Shown: piece after piece, positions 9,327 through 18,892 of the stretch
Layout: each line of letters opens with the position of its first letter
How positions within the stretch are numbered: the stretch's first letter is position 1
Assembly: GCA_025370845.1 (NCBI GenBank)
Contig: JAMXFF010000021.1
Coordinates: 62,001-126,000, forward strand
Reading direction: 5' to 3'
DNA: 64,000 nt
Source of the DNA: Laspinema palackyanum D2a
Lineage (GTDB): Bacteria; Cyanobacteriota; Cyanobacteriia; Cyanobacteriales; Laspinemataceae
Made by a program: the position numbers and the translations under genes
Notes under the pieces: generated by a model
Database searches by the model: none
Seen by the model: only the letters and a program-made list of their open reading frames with translations
Told to the model about the DNA's origin: nothing

Positions 9327-11876
9327 ATGCCTGAGCTAATAGTGGGTTTAGATAGTCAAGTCAATACAACCATCGAGGGAGATCAGGTTAACCCTCGCAT
9401 CCATAGCAACGGGCAGGGGACTACCCTCGTCGTCTGGGAAAGTCTGGGGAATCGTCCGGGGATTTATGCCCAACAGTATGACAATCAAGGGAATCCCGTC
9501 GGGGATGAGTTGGAAGTTGCCACAGGTAACAATCTGCAAAACCCCATTGTAGCGATCGCCAAGGATGGCAGTTTTGTGGTCGCTTGGGAAGAAGCGGGGT
9601 CGGAAAACGGTATAGTTCTCCAGCGGTATGACAGTGCTAGAAATCCCGTAGGAGAGGCAGTCGCCACCTCACTCACCAACACCGGAAACCAGGGAACCCT
9701 AGCCCTAGATGGTCAAGGAAACATTCTCTTGGTGGGGGCCGAGGGCAACGGGGCGAATGCAGGGATCTTCGTGCAGCGATACAATGCCCAAAACGAACTG
9801 ACCCAAGACTTTCAGGTGAGTAACGAGGGAGTCAATGAGGCTAACCCCACCCTGGCAATGGCCGCTAATGGCAACTATGTCATTGCGTGGGAGCAAATTA
9901 CCCCCGGAAATCAACAAGGACCCGCTCGAAATATTGTAGCCCGACGCTTCAACGCCACGGGGCCAATGGAGCTGCAAGCATTTCAGGTGAATACGACCGC
10001 TCAGGCGAACCAAGAGAACCCCATCGTAGCGATCGCCCCCGATGGATCAACCTTCTCAATCTCTTGGGAAAGTGGCGGTGGCAATGCAGTGGGAGGTCTG
10101 TATGCTCAACGCTATGAGTTCAATTCCGGCGAAGCGATCGGGGGTGAAATTAAACTTGATCCCGGAATCAACCTCGCAACTAAAGCCCTGGCCATAGGTG
10201 CCGATGGAACTCTGGCGATCGCCTATTCAGACCAAAAAAATTCCCCAACCTCTGATATCTTCGTCAAGCGCTACGATCGCGCTGGCACTCTTCTCAATCC
10301 CGAAGAAACCGCACCCATCAATGCTTACACTGAGGGAACTCAATCCTCCCCGGCAATCATCCAGAACAATCAAGGGAACTTCATCATTGTCTGGCAAAGT
10401 AAAGATCAAGACGGCAGTGGTTATGGAATCTATGCTAAAGGTCTGAGTCAGGGAGTCATTGACGAGGATGATGAGGACCCCGAGGACCCGGATTCGGATC
10501 TTCCCGAACTGATTATCACCCCGACCGAAGAGATCCTGGAAGTCCCCGAAGGCAGCAGTAGAGAACTCTACTCGGTGGTTCTGAGTCGTAAACCCACCGC
10601 AGATGTCACCATCACCTTCGAGACGGGTGGGGGAATTAACCCCCTGAGTCCGCTCATTTTCACCGCAGACAACTGGGACATCCCACAACCCATCACCGTC
10701 ACCGCGATCGCCGATGAGATTGCCCAAGGCGATCGCCCCCTGGAAATCCGCCATCAAGTCACCAGTGCTGACCCCGATTACGATGGACAGGAATTGGAGC
10801 CAGTGGTTGCTACCTTAATCGATGTTCCCCCTCCGGTGACCCCTGGCGGGGTGAGATTAATCGAACCCATTGGCAGTACCGAGGTTCTGCAAGGGTTCCG
10901 AGGGGACTCCTATAAAATTGCCCTTTCCCAGCAGCCGACGGACACCGTTACCATCACCGTAGAACTGCCGGAATACCTCTTAACCATGACCCCGGGCTTT
11001 CCCCAGGCTCACTCCACAACGGAAGAGGAAGAGACCACAACCTTCACCATCACCTTTACCCCAGAAAACTGGAACATCTCCCAAAGCATCATGGTGAATG
11101 CTTTAGATGTTCCCCATGTACCCAGTCGCGGTTTGGAACATGGAACGCCCTCGGTGGGAATCCACTATGCCATTACCAGTGAGGATCCGGCCTATAACGG
11201 CTTAGAAATAGATGCGTTAAGCCTGAACTTCAACAACACCAACAACCGGGGGATGGAGAAAACCCTCGATGAAGCTTCGGCCCTCGGACTGAGTACCGTT
11301 GACGATCGCATTATGGGATCGGCGGGCAATGATATTATCCACGGACGCGCAGGGAATGACCTTATCTATGGACTGGCAGGGGACAATATTATCTATGGAC
11401 AGGAAGGGAACGATGGCATAGAGGGCGGTTCCGGTAAAGATATTATCTATGGCGGTTCCGGGAATGATCACCTCTATGGCAGGGCCGGGGATGACATTAT
11501 CTATGGAGGGGAAGACAGCGATCGCCTCTATGGAGGAGACGGTAACGATGTCCTCTTTGGCGGCGAGGGGAACGATCGCCTCTTCGGAGGTCCCGGTGTC
11601 GATACCCTCACCGGAGGTCCAGGTAACGATAGCTTTGGCATCGGTCCGGGCACCGGGGGGAATAGTCCCACGGAAGCTGATGTGATGACCGATTTTACCA
11701 AAGGGGAAGATATCATCGAATTTGTTGGCGCCCTCACCTTTGAACGATTGGATATCTATCAAGGGACAGATGCTTATGCTGCCGATACCATCCTGCGCGA
11801 TCGCCAAACCGGGGAATATTATGCGCGGTTGCAAAATGTCATCGCCACCAGCCTAGACCCCTTCGATTTCGTTTAA
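9327..11876 (+). CDS. RTX-type calcium-binding surface/secreted protein
   Basis: 849 aa from ATG 9327, chosen because GGGAGGAG lies 6 bases upstream; an in-frame TTG at 9288 would add 13 residues but lacks such a site. No Sec signal peptide is visible, as expected for type I secretion. Residues about 1-385 contain repeated blades (GTTLVVWES, GSFVVAWEE, GNYVIAWEQ, GNFIIVWQS) that suggest a beta-propeller. Two beta-sandwich modules follow (VPEGSSRELYSVVLSRKPT; ILLSQQPT-like VTITVELPE), about 400-640. Residues about 660-775 are glycine/aspartate nonapeptide RTX repeats (GGSGNDHLYGRAGDD), which bind Ca2+ in a parallel beta-roll. The C terminus resembles the end of the second RTX protein at 49432-52137 (DxIxDRxTGEYxAxLQxV). 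No type I exporter is encoded nearby. Confidence 0.88.
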   Translation: MPELIVGLDSQVNTTIEGDQVNPRIHSNGQGTTLVVWESLGNRPGIYAQQYDNQGNPVGDELEVATGNNLQNPIVAIAKDGSFVVAWEEAGSENGIVLQRYDSARNPVGEAVATSLTNTGNQGTLALDGQGNILLVGAEGNGANAGIFVQRYNAQNELTQDFQVSNEGVNEANPTLAMAANGNYVIAWEQITPGNQQGPARNIVARRFNATGPMELQAFQVNTTAQANQENPIVAIAPDGSTFSISWESGGGNAVGGLYAQRYEFNSGEAIGGEIKLDPGINLATKALAIGADGTLAIAYSDQKNSPTSDIFVKRYDRAGTLLNPEETAPINAYTEGTQSSPAIIQNNQGNFIIVWQSKDQDGSGYGIYAKGLSQGVIDEDDEDPEDPDSDLPELIITPTEEILEVPEGSSRELYSVVLSRKPTADVTITFETGGGINPLSPLIFTADNWDIPQPITVTAIADEIAQGDRPLEIRHQVTSADPDYDGQELEPVVATLIDVPPPVTPGGVRLIEPIGSTEVLQGFRGDSYKIALSQQPTDTVTITVELPEYLLTMTPGFPQAHSTTEEEETTTFTITFTPENWNISQSIMVNALDVPHVPSRGLEHGTPSVGIHYAITSEDPAYNGLEIDALSLNFNNTNNRGMEKTLDEASALGLSTVDDRIMGSAGNDIIHGRAGNDLIYGLAGDNIIYGQEGNDGIEGGSGKDIIYGGSGNDHLYGRAGDDIIYGGEDSDRLYGGDGNDVLFGGEGNDRLFGGPGVDTLTGGPGNDSFGIGPGTGGNSPTEADVMTDFTKGEDIIEFVGALTFERLDIYQGTDAYAADTILRDRQTGEYYARLQNVIATSLDPFDFV

Positions 11877-11943
11877 ACGCGCCGACAGGTACAGCCGTCC
11901 CCATTGCCGGTATGATGGGGAAAATAATAAATCCCCCGATAAG

Positions 11944-13320
11944 ATGAATCCGGAATCCACACTCAACCAGCTAAAAGCCGCAAGTCCCCAAGGACAACTG
12001 CCTTCTAGCTATGGAGTTTACTTTAAGAATACCCTCGTGGCCCTGTGTCACGCCCTGGAAGATCATCTGTTGGAATCTTCCCCCACAGACTCAGACCAGA
12101 AACCCCTGGTTTTAGTCACCTTTCAACAAGGCAAATGGTACTTGCAAGAAGCGGAACGATATTGGGACCTAGCCCAGCATTCCGGTGACGTGGCGATCGC
12201 CGCCCTCTCCGACAGTGGCTTTAGCACCCACCGCACCAGCGAACTGGAAAACGTCTCCTTGGTGGAACTGGATCCCGAGGATAGTTTAGTTCATGAATGG
12301 AATTTAATCATTGTCGCGCCCACCTATCGGGCAATGCTTCTGTGCCACGAGCTCTCGGAAGAAGAGTATTTACCCGAGGGTCAACCTTCCGTAGATATGG
12401 AGCGCAAATTCTATGGAATGTGGACCTTTGATCCAGAACTCGTTGCCAAATCCGCAGAAATTTTAATCGAACGATTTCGGCCCTACAACTCGCCCCTGTG
12501 CGATCGCCTGCGTCAACAACTCCAGGATATTCTCAACACCAAAGGTCTTCCCCAGACCGATATGACGGGGGTGGTTAACCGCATCGTCACCTACCTGCAA
12601 ACGTCACAACAGCAACTGGTGACCATGACCCGCCAAACCCGCGAACTCTGGGAATTAGAAGGGCGGGCCCTGAAAATCAGCCGGAATTTGAATGCGAATA
12701 AACTGCAAGCCTTCTTACGCATGGCCCAGCGCGTAGATGAACGGGACGAAGCCAATCCCTGTGCCTGTTTGCAAGTTTCAGCCTTATCGGAAACCGTCGG
12801 TCAACTGCTAGATTTGCCGACCCTGCAACTGCGCCGACTGCGACTAGCGGGGTTACTCTTCCGGATTGGGTTAGTTTCCGCACCCCGAGAAATTTTTCTC
12901 AAAACTTCCCGAGAGTTAGATGAAGTCAGCTTAACCTTTTGGAGCGATCGGGCCATCCTCAGCGCTCAATTACTCTCCGCAATGCCCGAATTAGCCCCCG
13001 TCACCCACATTGTCAAACATCACCTGGAATATTGGGACGGCAGTGGCAAACCCGATGGACTGCGAAGGCAAGACATTCCGTTAGAATCCCAAATTCTGGG
13101 ATTAGTCTCCTATTTCCAAGAGCTGACTCAATCTCGCGGTTCGCGATCGGCCCGTAGTCTATCCGATGCCCTAGAAAAATGTCAAGCTCGCAGTAATACC
13201 CGGTTTGACCCCCAATTAGTCGATACCCTCTCCCATATCGTCCGACTCACAGAAATGGGCCTCATGCAACTCCCCGATCGCCCCTCTCAATTGCCCAATG
13301 TCTGGCTAGAAGAAGCCTAG
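11944..13320 (+). CDS. DICT sensory domain protein with degenerate HD-GYP-like domain
   Basis: 458 aa, cytosolic, no membrane segments. Residues about 15-185 match the DICT domain found with diguanylate cyclases and two-component proteins in cyanobacteria (YGVYFKNTLVALCHALED, then WNLIIVAPTYRAMLLCHEL and FYGMWTFDPELV). Residues about 190-260 are a helical linker. Residues about 280-445 follow the HD-GYP phosphodiesterase pattern: LRLAGLLFRIGLVSAPREI where active enzymes have LLHDIGK, and HHLEYWDGSGKPDGL, the normal HHERWDGSGYP block, at 359-373. The HD pair and the later metal-binding aspartate are missing, so c-di-GMP hydrolysis is unlikely and a binding or signalling role is inferred. No Shine-Dalgarno is obvious. 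The stop is followed at once by a G-rich repeat tract. Confidence 0.8.
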   Translation: MNPESTLNQLKAASPQGQLPSSYGVYFKNTLVALCHALEDHLLESSPTDSDQKPLVLVTFQQGKWYLQEAERYWDLAQHSGDVAIAALSDSGFSTHRTSELENVSLVELDPEDSLVHEWNLIIVAPTYRAMLLCHELSEEEYLPEGQPSVDMERKFYGMWTFDPELVAKSAEILIERFRPYNSPLCDRLRQQLQDILNTKGLPQTDMTGVVNRIVTYLQTSQQQLVTMTRQTRELWELEGRALKISRNLNANKLQAFLRMAQRVDERDEANPCACLQVSALSETVGQLLDLPTLQLRRLRLAGLLFRIGLVSAPREIFLKTSRELDEVSLTFWSDRAILSAQLLSAMPELAPVTHIVKHHLEYWDGSGKPDGLRRQDIPLESQILGLVSYFQELTQSRGSRSARSLSDALEKCQARSNTRFDPQLVDTLSHIVRLTEMGLMQLPDRPSQLPNVWLEEA

Positions 13321-13330
13321 TTGGGAAGAA

Positions 13331-13627
13331 GGGGAGGATGGGGAGGATGGGGAGGATGGGGGAGATGCTTTTAGTAACGACTTTAGTCCTCTTGTTTGTA
13401 GTAACGACTTTAGTCGTTTCCGCGTGACATGGCTTCAGCCATGTCACGCTCCCTAGGAGGCTCTACCTCTAGTCCCCAAGCAGCTAGGCTGTAGACTCTC
13501 CCATTGCTCGTGTGATGGCTGACGCCATCACACGAGAGTAACGACTGAAGTCGTTACTACAAACATTCTCCATCTCCCCCATCCTCCCTATCTCCCCCAT
13601 CTCCCCCATCCTCCCTATCTCCCCCAT
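13331..13627. repeat. Composite repeat element bounded by opposed GGGGAGGAT tracts
   Basis: Left boundary 13331-13366 is a GGGGAGGAT microsatellite; right boundary 13568-13627 is the reverse-oriented ATCTCCCCC/CCTCC tract. Between them lie GTAGTAACGACTTTAGTCG units, a hairpin with 13-bp perfect arms (13422-13434 and 13437-13449, loop TC), a second hairpin with 13-bp arms (13507-13519 and 13524-13536), and an AACGACTGAAGTCGTT unit. The same plan recurs at 45486-45729. It fills the whole spacer between the DICT protein and the pentapeptide gene and encodes nothing recognisable. Confidence 0.85.
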
Positions 13628-13648
13628 TCACTCACCCACCCAACTTTC

Positions 13649-14254
13649 ATGGATTTAGAAGCGATTCGACAAGGAAAAATTAAAGATTTGCAAAATGCCG
13701 ACTTAAGCGGTGCCGACTTAAGCGGCGCTCATTTGGCCCAGGCTAACTTGCAAGGGGCCAATTTAATGGGAGCCAATCTCTCCGGTGCCGACCTGCGCGG
13801 GGCCCAATTGCGCGCTAACTTACGGGGTGCCGACCTCACTGGGGCCATTTTATCCGGGGCCGATTGTCGGAATGCCGATTTGCGCGGGGCGATTTTAGTT
13901 GATGCCAACCTGCGGGATGCCAGCTTGGCTGGGGCTTTTTTAGCCGGGGCGGTCTGTAGCCAATTGGATTTGAGCGGGATAGACTTGCGCGGGGCGGATT
14001 TGCGCGGGACCCTGCTGAATCGCGCCATCCTGCAAGGGGCGGAACTAACCTCCGCCAACCTTTCCGGTGCCGACTTATCCTCTGCTGACTTAGAAGAAGC
14101 CAATCTCAATGGGGCGATTTTCTGTGGGGCTAATTTAACCGGGTCCAATTTGCTCTGTGCCACGATGGAACAAACCCAATGGCTAGGAGTAAGACTGGAA
14201 GGCGCTTGCGTGGAAGGGACGCCTTTGGGAGACCGCAGAAGGTCGCAAGGATGA
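13649..14254 (+). CDS. Pentapeptide-repeat protein
   Basis: 201 aa made almost wholly of A(D/N)LxG pentapeptides from residue about 15 to 185, the pattern that folds into a right-handed quadrilateral beta-helix. There is a short charged N terminus ([15 protein letters not shown]) and no signal peptide. The repeat phase slips once at [12 protein letters not shown], where one unit has only four residues, so the helix may bulge there. Pentapeptide proteins are very numerous in cyanobacteria and the function of most is unknown. No clear ribosome-binding site precedes ATG 13649. It begins 21 bases after the composite repeat element, so its promoter may lie within that element or be shared from upstream. 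Confidence 0.88.
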   Translation: MDLEAIRQGKIKDLQNADLSGADLSGAHLAQANLQGANLMGANLSGADLRGAQLRANLRGADLTGAILSGADCRNADLRGAILVDANLRDASLAGAFLAGAVCSQLDLSGIDLRGADLRGTLLNRAILQGAELTSANLSGADLSSADLEEANLNGAIFCGANLTGSNLLCATMEQTQWLGVRLEGACVEGTPLGDRRRSQG

Positions 14255-14574
14255 CCTCAAGAAGGGATTTCTGCTGGAATTTCTCCTTAAAAAGATAGAT
14301 TTTTTGAGGGGAATCTCCTCAAATCCAGGTAAAGGCCCCACCCAATCTGTCCGCCACCAGGGCAGGGCTATCCGAGGAATTTAAAAAGTGAACGGACTAC
14401 TGGGCGTAGGTTTAAGGGCTTTAGGGACTCAGAATCAACCCCGGTAAATTCCGCAAATTTCCCCCTCTTCCCCAGGGTTACCCCCGGTTTCCCTTATGGT
14501 GTCCATAACCATCACAAAAGTTTACATTTTGTAATGAACCGTTATAATGGAGCAGTAAACAACCCTGCAAAAAA
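14255..14574. other. Intergenic region with promoter for the DUF2993 gene
   Basis: About 320 bases without a gene. Its last 55 bases contain a good promoter (see 14521-14548). The rest shows no hairpin or open frame worth calling. Confidence 0.5.
14521..14548 (+). promoter_or_regulatory. Sigma-70 type promoter
   Basis: TTTACA at 14521-14526 and a perfect TATAAT at 14543-14548, with a 16-base spacer, 26 bases before the ATG of the DUF2993 gene. Transcription would start close to 14555, leaving a very short leader without a Shine-Dalgarno sequence. Confidence 0.65.
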
Positions 14575-15336
14575 ATGGTATCCTCATTGTTTGGCAGTAA
14601 ACCGTTTCAAAATCAAAGTGGTGATGCCCTCGTTAGTAAAGTAGCGGGAGCTGCGATCGCTGCGTTGTTCAAGAAATCTGAAAAAGTTGAAGCCAATGTC
14701 CGAGCAGAACCCGTAACAAAGCTGTTGCAGGGCAGCGTCGATGGCTTTGACTTCATTGGCAAAGGAATGCTGATGTATAATGGCCTGCGGATCGAGAACA
14801 TGGAATTGTACTTGCAAGCCGTTGCTATTGATATTGGCGCGATTTTTGCCGGTCAAGTCCAGTTACGACGCCCCACCAGCGCCAGCATGAGAGTGGTTTT
14901 AACCGAAGCTGACTTAAACAGTTCCTTTAATACACCGTTTGTAGTCGAAAAACTTCAAAGATTACAGTATGAAGGGGAGTCCCTGAATTTTCACCAAACT
15001 CAGGTCAACCTCACCCCAGATAAGAGAATTCAAATCCTGTCCCAAGTGAGTCTAGGCAACTCTGACACAACGATCGCCCTGGATATGACGGCCAGCGTTC
15101 AGGTGGAAGAACGCAGAAAAATCCAATTTATCGAAGTGAGTTATGGCGGAGACGAGAAGGCGGTTGATTTGGGTAAGGAGTTGATTAATCATGTCAATAA
15201 CCTATTGGACCTCGATAAATTTGCCCTAGAGGGAAGTCAATTGCGGGTGGATCGGATCCGACTGCAAAACCAGGAAATCGTATTTTATGGTTCCGCGCAG
15301 ATCGATCAGTTCCCCTCGGGAAAAGGGAAAAAATAA
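14575..15336 (+). CDS. DUF2993 (LmeA-like) lipid-binding protein
   Basis: 253 aa. The sequence follows cyanobacterial DUF2993 proteins: a short N terminus, then paired blocks VTKLLQGSVDGFDFIGKGMLMYNGLRIENMEL and AIDIGAIFAGQVQLRRPTSASMRVVLTEADLNSSFNTPFV, in that order at about residues 45-125, then beta strands to the end. The related mycobacterial LmeA binds phospholipids at the membrane; here a periplasmic or peripheral role is inferred. No classical signal peptide is seen. The upstream promoter is close and the leader very short. The gene ends convergently with the membrane protein at 15367, 30 bases away. Confidence 0.78.
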   Translation: MVSSLFGSKPFQNQSGDALVSKVAGAAIAALFKKSEKVEANVRAEPVTKLLQGSVDGFDFIGKGMLMYNGLRIENMELYLQAVAIDIGAIFAGQVQLRRPTSASMRVVLTEADLNSSFNTPFVVEKLQRLQYEGESLNFHQTQVNLTPDKRIQILSQVSLGNSDTTIALDMTASVQVEERRKIQFIEVSYGGDEKAVDLGKELINHVNNLLDLDKFALEGSQLRVDRIRLQNQEIVFYGSAQIDQFPSGKGKK

Positions 15337-15366
15337 GGGAGCGATCGCCGTAAATTTGGGGGATCG

Positions 15367-17100
15367 CTAACGGCGACGCTTGCTTAGACATTCCGCCTGG
15401 AGTACGACAAAATCGCCCGTCTCAAACTGAGTACAAGGGGCGATCGCTTTTACTAATGCCGGAACTCTTCCCCGTCGGAGTGCTGCCTCCGCTTGTTCGG
15501 CAGCCTTAAAAAGCGGTTGAGTTTCTGTCAGTTGAAAGCGGCGCAACCAAGGGCTTTTGTCTAAATACTCCGGGGTAAAGGCGGACCGTTCTACAATCCA
15601 TAAATCAATCCCATACTTTTGAATCACTTGCTGGACTGCATCCAATTTTTCACTATATTGAGCGGTCAAAAGTTCTATTGCCCGTTGATTGAGTTCTTGA
15701 TAATAGGTCTGATGATATCCAATCACATAGCTGGGACTAACCAAAATAGACCGATTGGTAAAGGCAGGCAAATTATCTGTTTCTTCAGCAATGGAAGCAA
15801 TTAACGTATCTTTCGGTTGCGTGGATAAAAATTCATAGAGGGGTGAAAATTTGCCAATTTTGTAATCCACATCAGGGAATTTTCTCAAAAGAATCGGATA
15901 GATTAGCAAAATGGTCAACAAGGCAGTCGCTGTTATTCCCCATATAAATTTAGAGTTTTTGGCCCGAGTCGTCCGCAGTTTTTGAATTAGCCATTCTAAA
16001 ATCAAGGTCAACGAAATCGCACCGGCGATCGGCATCACCAGTCGCAGACTATGTTCCGTATATCGACTGGGAAGATGCAGTTGAAATAACAGCGCATGAG
16101 CCATCAAAAACATAGTCAAGGAAACAACTAATAATTGCGGCAACAGAATCAGGCGGGGGCTAATTTTTTCAGCCAGGGGAAACCGTGGAGCAAATCGCAA
16201 CAAAACTGGCAACAAAACCCCTAACCAAATCTGAGGCAAACTAAAAGAAAGTTCGCACCATTCACTCGGAAAAATCCCAGTTCGCCGCCAACACAACCAA
16301 TATTCCAGAGGATTATCAATAAAAAAACTTGGCCATAAAATTTTGGCTTGGTCAGCGGTTAAAACTGGACCATATTCTGAAGATTTTAAGGCATAAGGTA
16401 ACATCACCGCTAGGGCTACAGCTAAACCAATCCCGGACAGTAAATAGTTTTTCCGGTGGGGAGATAGAGAAATTTTTCCTTGATTCCAGGAGAAACAGTG
16501 GAACAGTAAAAGACCCGATGCCAGAAAAACACACTGGGGATAAAATAGCCCTAAGAGGGCAATAGTTACTGCCGTTAAAATGATATTTTCTCGCAGGAAG
16601 TAATACAGGAAGGCTAAAAATAAGGGATAGGCAAAAGCAACGGGCGTGGCGGAGGGAATATCATCTTGTAACCAAAAATTTTGATTCAGCAGCAATCCGC
16701 AGATAAACCCGGCAAATGGCACAGGGAAAAGCTCCATCACCACTTGAAAGCAATAGAAAGTGGCGACAAGGACCAGAAGTAAGGGCAGGATTTTATTGAA
16801 TAAAAAGGGGTTAATTCCCAGTTTGGCCCCGATATGATAAAGGGTGGTATATCCAGCAGGGGCCACGGATTCAAAATAGTCCGCCATCACATCATCTGGG
16901 AACAAATCTGGATCTAAAAACCGCTGCATCCAAAAGACGTGCTGCCTAGCATCATCTTGGATGATATAAGGGTTAGATAAAGCAATTTTCAAGGCAAAAA
17001 TTGCATAAATTACGGCTACAGCGAGGGTGGCAATCAGCCAAAAAATTTGCCATTGTCGCGAGGAGTTGGAGATAACGCGAAGAAATCGGGATGAGATCAT
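15367..17100 (-). CDS. Polytopic membrane protein, GT-C glycosyltransferase-like (paralogue C)
   Basis: 577 aa with about 11-13 hydrophobic segments. The first is followed by a periplasmic loop QDDARQHVFWMQRFLDPDLFPDD, an acidic motif position typical of GT-C enzymes such as ArnT/PMT that use polyprenyl-linked sugars. Other blocks shared with its two neighbours are SVAPAGYT, SRYTEHSLR, and near the C terminus YGIDLWIVERSAF. The substrate is unknown; I do not recognise a named family with certainty. Its ATG overlaps the TGA of the upstream paralogue (ATGA), so the two are translationally coupled. It is the last gene of a minus-strand run of four. Confidence 0.72.
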   Translation of the reverse strand: MISSRFLRVISNSSRQWQIFWLIATLAVAVIYAIFALKIALSNPYIIQDDARQHVFWMQRFLDPDLFPDDVMADYFESVAPAGYTTLYHIGAKLGINPFLFNKILPLLLVLVATFYCFQVVMELFPVPFAGFICGLLLNQNFWLQDDIPSATPVAFAYPLFLAFLYYFLRENIILTAVTIALLGLFYPQCVFLASGLLLFHCFSWNQGKISLSPHRKNYLLSGIGLAVALAVMLPYALKSSEYGPVLTADQAKILWPSFFIDNPLEYWLCWRRTGIFPSEWCELSFSLPQIWLGVLLPVLLRFAPRFPLAEKISPRLILLPQLLVVSLTMFLMAHALLFQLHLPSRYTEHSLRLVMPIAGAISLTLILEWLIQKLRTTRAKNSKFIWGITATALLTILLIYPILLRKFPDVDYKIGKFSPLYEFLSTQPKDTLIASIAEETDNLPAFTNRSILVSPSYVIGYHQTYYQELNQRAIELLTAQYSEKLDAVQQVIQKYGIDLWIVERSAFTPEYLDKSPWLRRFQLTETQPLFKAAEQAEAALRRGRVPALVKAIAPCTQFETGDFVVLQAECLSKRRR

Positions 17101-18824
17101 AGATCCGATGAATTGAAAGTGAGAATACAGGCAGAATCTAAGACGGCAAGTTTATCGAATTGGAATACCGTGCAGCGATCGCTAACCGTTGCTAAAGCTG
17201 GGGTGATTCCCTTCTCCATTTGGGCGATCGCCTGACTCGCTGCCGGTTGATATTGCATCATCCAGCGATCGTTTTTCAGATATGAGGCAGTAAACGACCC
17301 TTCCTCAATTAACCAAAAATCAATACCATATTCGGTGATAAACTGGTCAACTTCGGCTAAGTTGGGGCTGTAATGGGCGTGAATTAAATCGATACTCCGT
17401 TCCTGGATTTCTGCATAATACCTTTTATGATAAGGTACAACATACCCTTCATTTCCCATCAAAATTGACCGCTGACTAAACGAAGGGAGATTATTCACTT
17501 CATCGGTAACTGATGCAATTTTAATATCTTTGGGCTGTTGGGCAAAAAATTCATATAATGCCGGAAAATACCCAAATTGATAATCAGTGCGAGGAAATCG
17601 TTTTAACCCTAAAGGTTCTAAAATAAGAGCGGCTAAAATTAAGTAACACCCAACCCGCGTGATAGTTTTTTGATTTATATTTTCCCCCAAAATCAGAAGT
17701 GCATCCATCAGCAGGGTGACGGTGATGCCAGCGGCGATCGCACTGACAATCCTAAAGGTATGTTCCGTGTAGCGACTGGGTAAATGTAAGTCAAATAACA
17801 GGAGATGAGATAGAAAAAACATTCCTAACGATGCCAGCATGATCTCTAGCAAAATACCGGCCTGTTTTATCTGATCCGACAAAGGAAAAGCCCCACGAAA
17901 TCGGAGTAGAAGTGGTAAAATTCCTCCTAAAATCAGCGGGGAAATTATGCCAAATCGAGGCATCATTCCACTCCGTTGTCCGGTAAACCAGAAGTGACCC
18001 AAATCGTCGCTAAAAAACTCACTTTTACCCCGCTTTAAAAACTCCGGCAAAGTTTTAGCTTCAGCAGCAGTAATCACGGGACCGTAATCATCGGACTTAA
18101 ACATATAAGCGATAATAACTATCGCGGCAATTCCGAATAAAGTGCCATAAAATTGATACAGATTTCGCGGTTGCTTCCGATGAGGACGCCAATCACTCAG
18201 ACGCAAAAATTGTAAAATTAAAACCCCCACTGCGACTAACAAACATTGCGGATAAAATAATCCCAAGAGGGCAACAAATACCCCTGTTAACCAGAGTTTT
18301 CGGCGCAATAAAAAATAGAGAAATCCGGTAAATAGGGGATAAACAAATGCCACGGGAGTTGCTGAAACCACATCATCCCGCATCCAGATATAATGATTTA
18401 GCAATAACCCACTGATAAATCCCGCAACGGGCACTGGCAACAGTTCCATTGTGATGCCAAAACAGAAAACCGTTGTGATTAATCCCAACACCGGAGGTAG
18501 GAGTTTATGCAGCAGCATGGGAGAAATTCCCAGTTTGGCGAAAATCCAATAAAAGGCAGTATATCCCGCTGGTGCAACGGATTGAAAATAATCGGCGATC
18601 CAATCATTGGGAAACAATTCCGGATCGATAAAACGCTGCATCCAAAAAACGTGCTGCCGCGCATCATCTTGTACCACATAGTCGATACTAAACCCCTGCT
18701 GTAATATCAAACTCCCATAAACTGTAGCAAAGGTTAAGGTTAAAATTAGCCAAAAAATAACGGTAGATTTTGGAGACTTTTCCAAGGGACCTGTCAAAAA
18801 TCGATGCAAATTGGGCATTGCCAT
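17097..18824 (-). CDS. Polytopic membrane protein, GT-C glycosyltransferase-like (paralogue B)
   Basis: 575 aa from ATG 18824; an open frame extends upstream to 18929, but that extension would overlap the preceding gene and does not align with the paralogues, while MPNLHRFL aligns with MNYLRKFL of paralogue A. It has the same plan as its neighbours: one N-terminal membrane span, the loop QDDARQHVFWMQRFIDPELFPND, SVAPAGYT, many membrane helices, SRYTEHTFR, and a C-terminal soluble part with YGIDFWLIEEGSF. Inferred role: transfer of sugars from a lipid carrier outside the cytoplasm. Its stop is shared in an ATGA overlap with paralogue C. Confidence 0.72.
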   Translation of the reverse strand: MAMPNLHRFLTGPLEKSPKSTVIFWLILTLTFATVYGSLILQQGFSIDYVVQDDARQHVFWMQRFIDPELFPNDWIADYFQSVAPAGYTAFYWIFAKLGISPMLLHKLLPPVLGLITTVFCFGITMELLPVPVAGFISGLLLNHYIWMRDDVVSATPVAFVYPLFTGFLYFLLRRKLWLTGVFVALLGLFYPQCLLVAVGVLILQFLRLSDWRPHRKQPRNLYQFYGTLFGIAAIVIIAYMFKSDDYGPVITAAEAKTLPEFLKRGKSEFFSDDLGHFWFTGQRSGMMPRFGIISPLILGGILPLLLRFRGAFPLSDQIKQAGILLEIMLASLGMFFLSHLLLFDLHLPSRYTEHTFRIVSAIAAGITVTLLMDALLILGENINQKTITRVGCYLILAALILEPLGLKRFPRTDYQFGYFPALYEFFAQQPKDIKIASVTDEVNNLPSFSQRSILMGNEGYVVPYHKRYYAEIQERSIDLIHAHYSPNLAEVDQFITEYGIDFWLIEEGSFTASYLKNDRWMMQYQPAASQAIAQMEKGITPALATVSDRCTVFQFDKLAVLDSACILTFNSSDL

Positions 18825-18892
18825 AGATAAGAGAGTGAAGTTAGAGAAAGGGAAGGGAATTAACCGGGGTGAATGGAACAGAGAATTTAGTC

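Noticed and set aside
11217-11834. Long minus-strand frame opposite the RTX repeats
   Set aside because: Mirror of the glycine/aspartate repeat coding on the plus strand, rich in Ile/Val/Asp by complement; no start signal.
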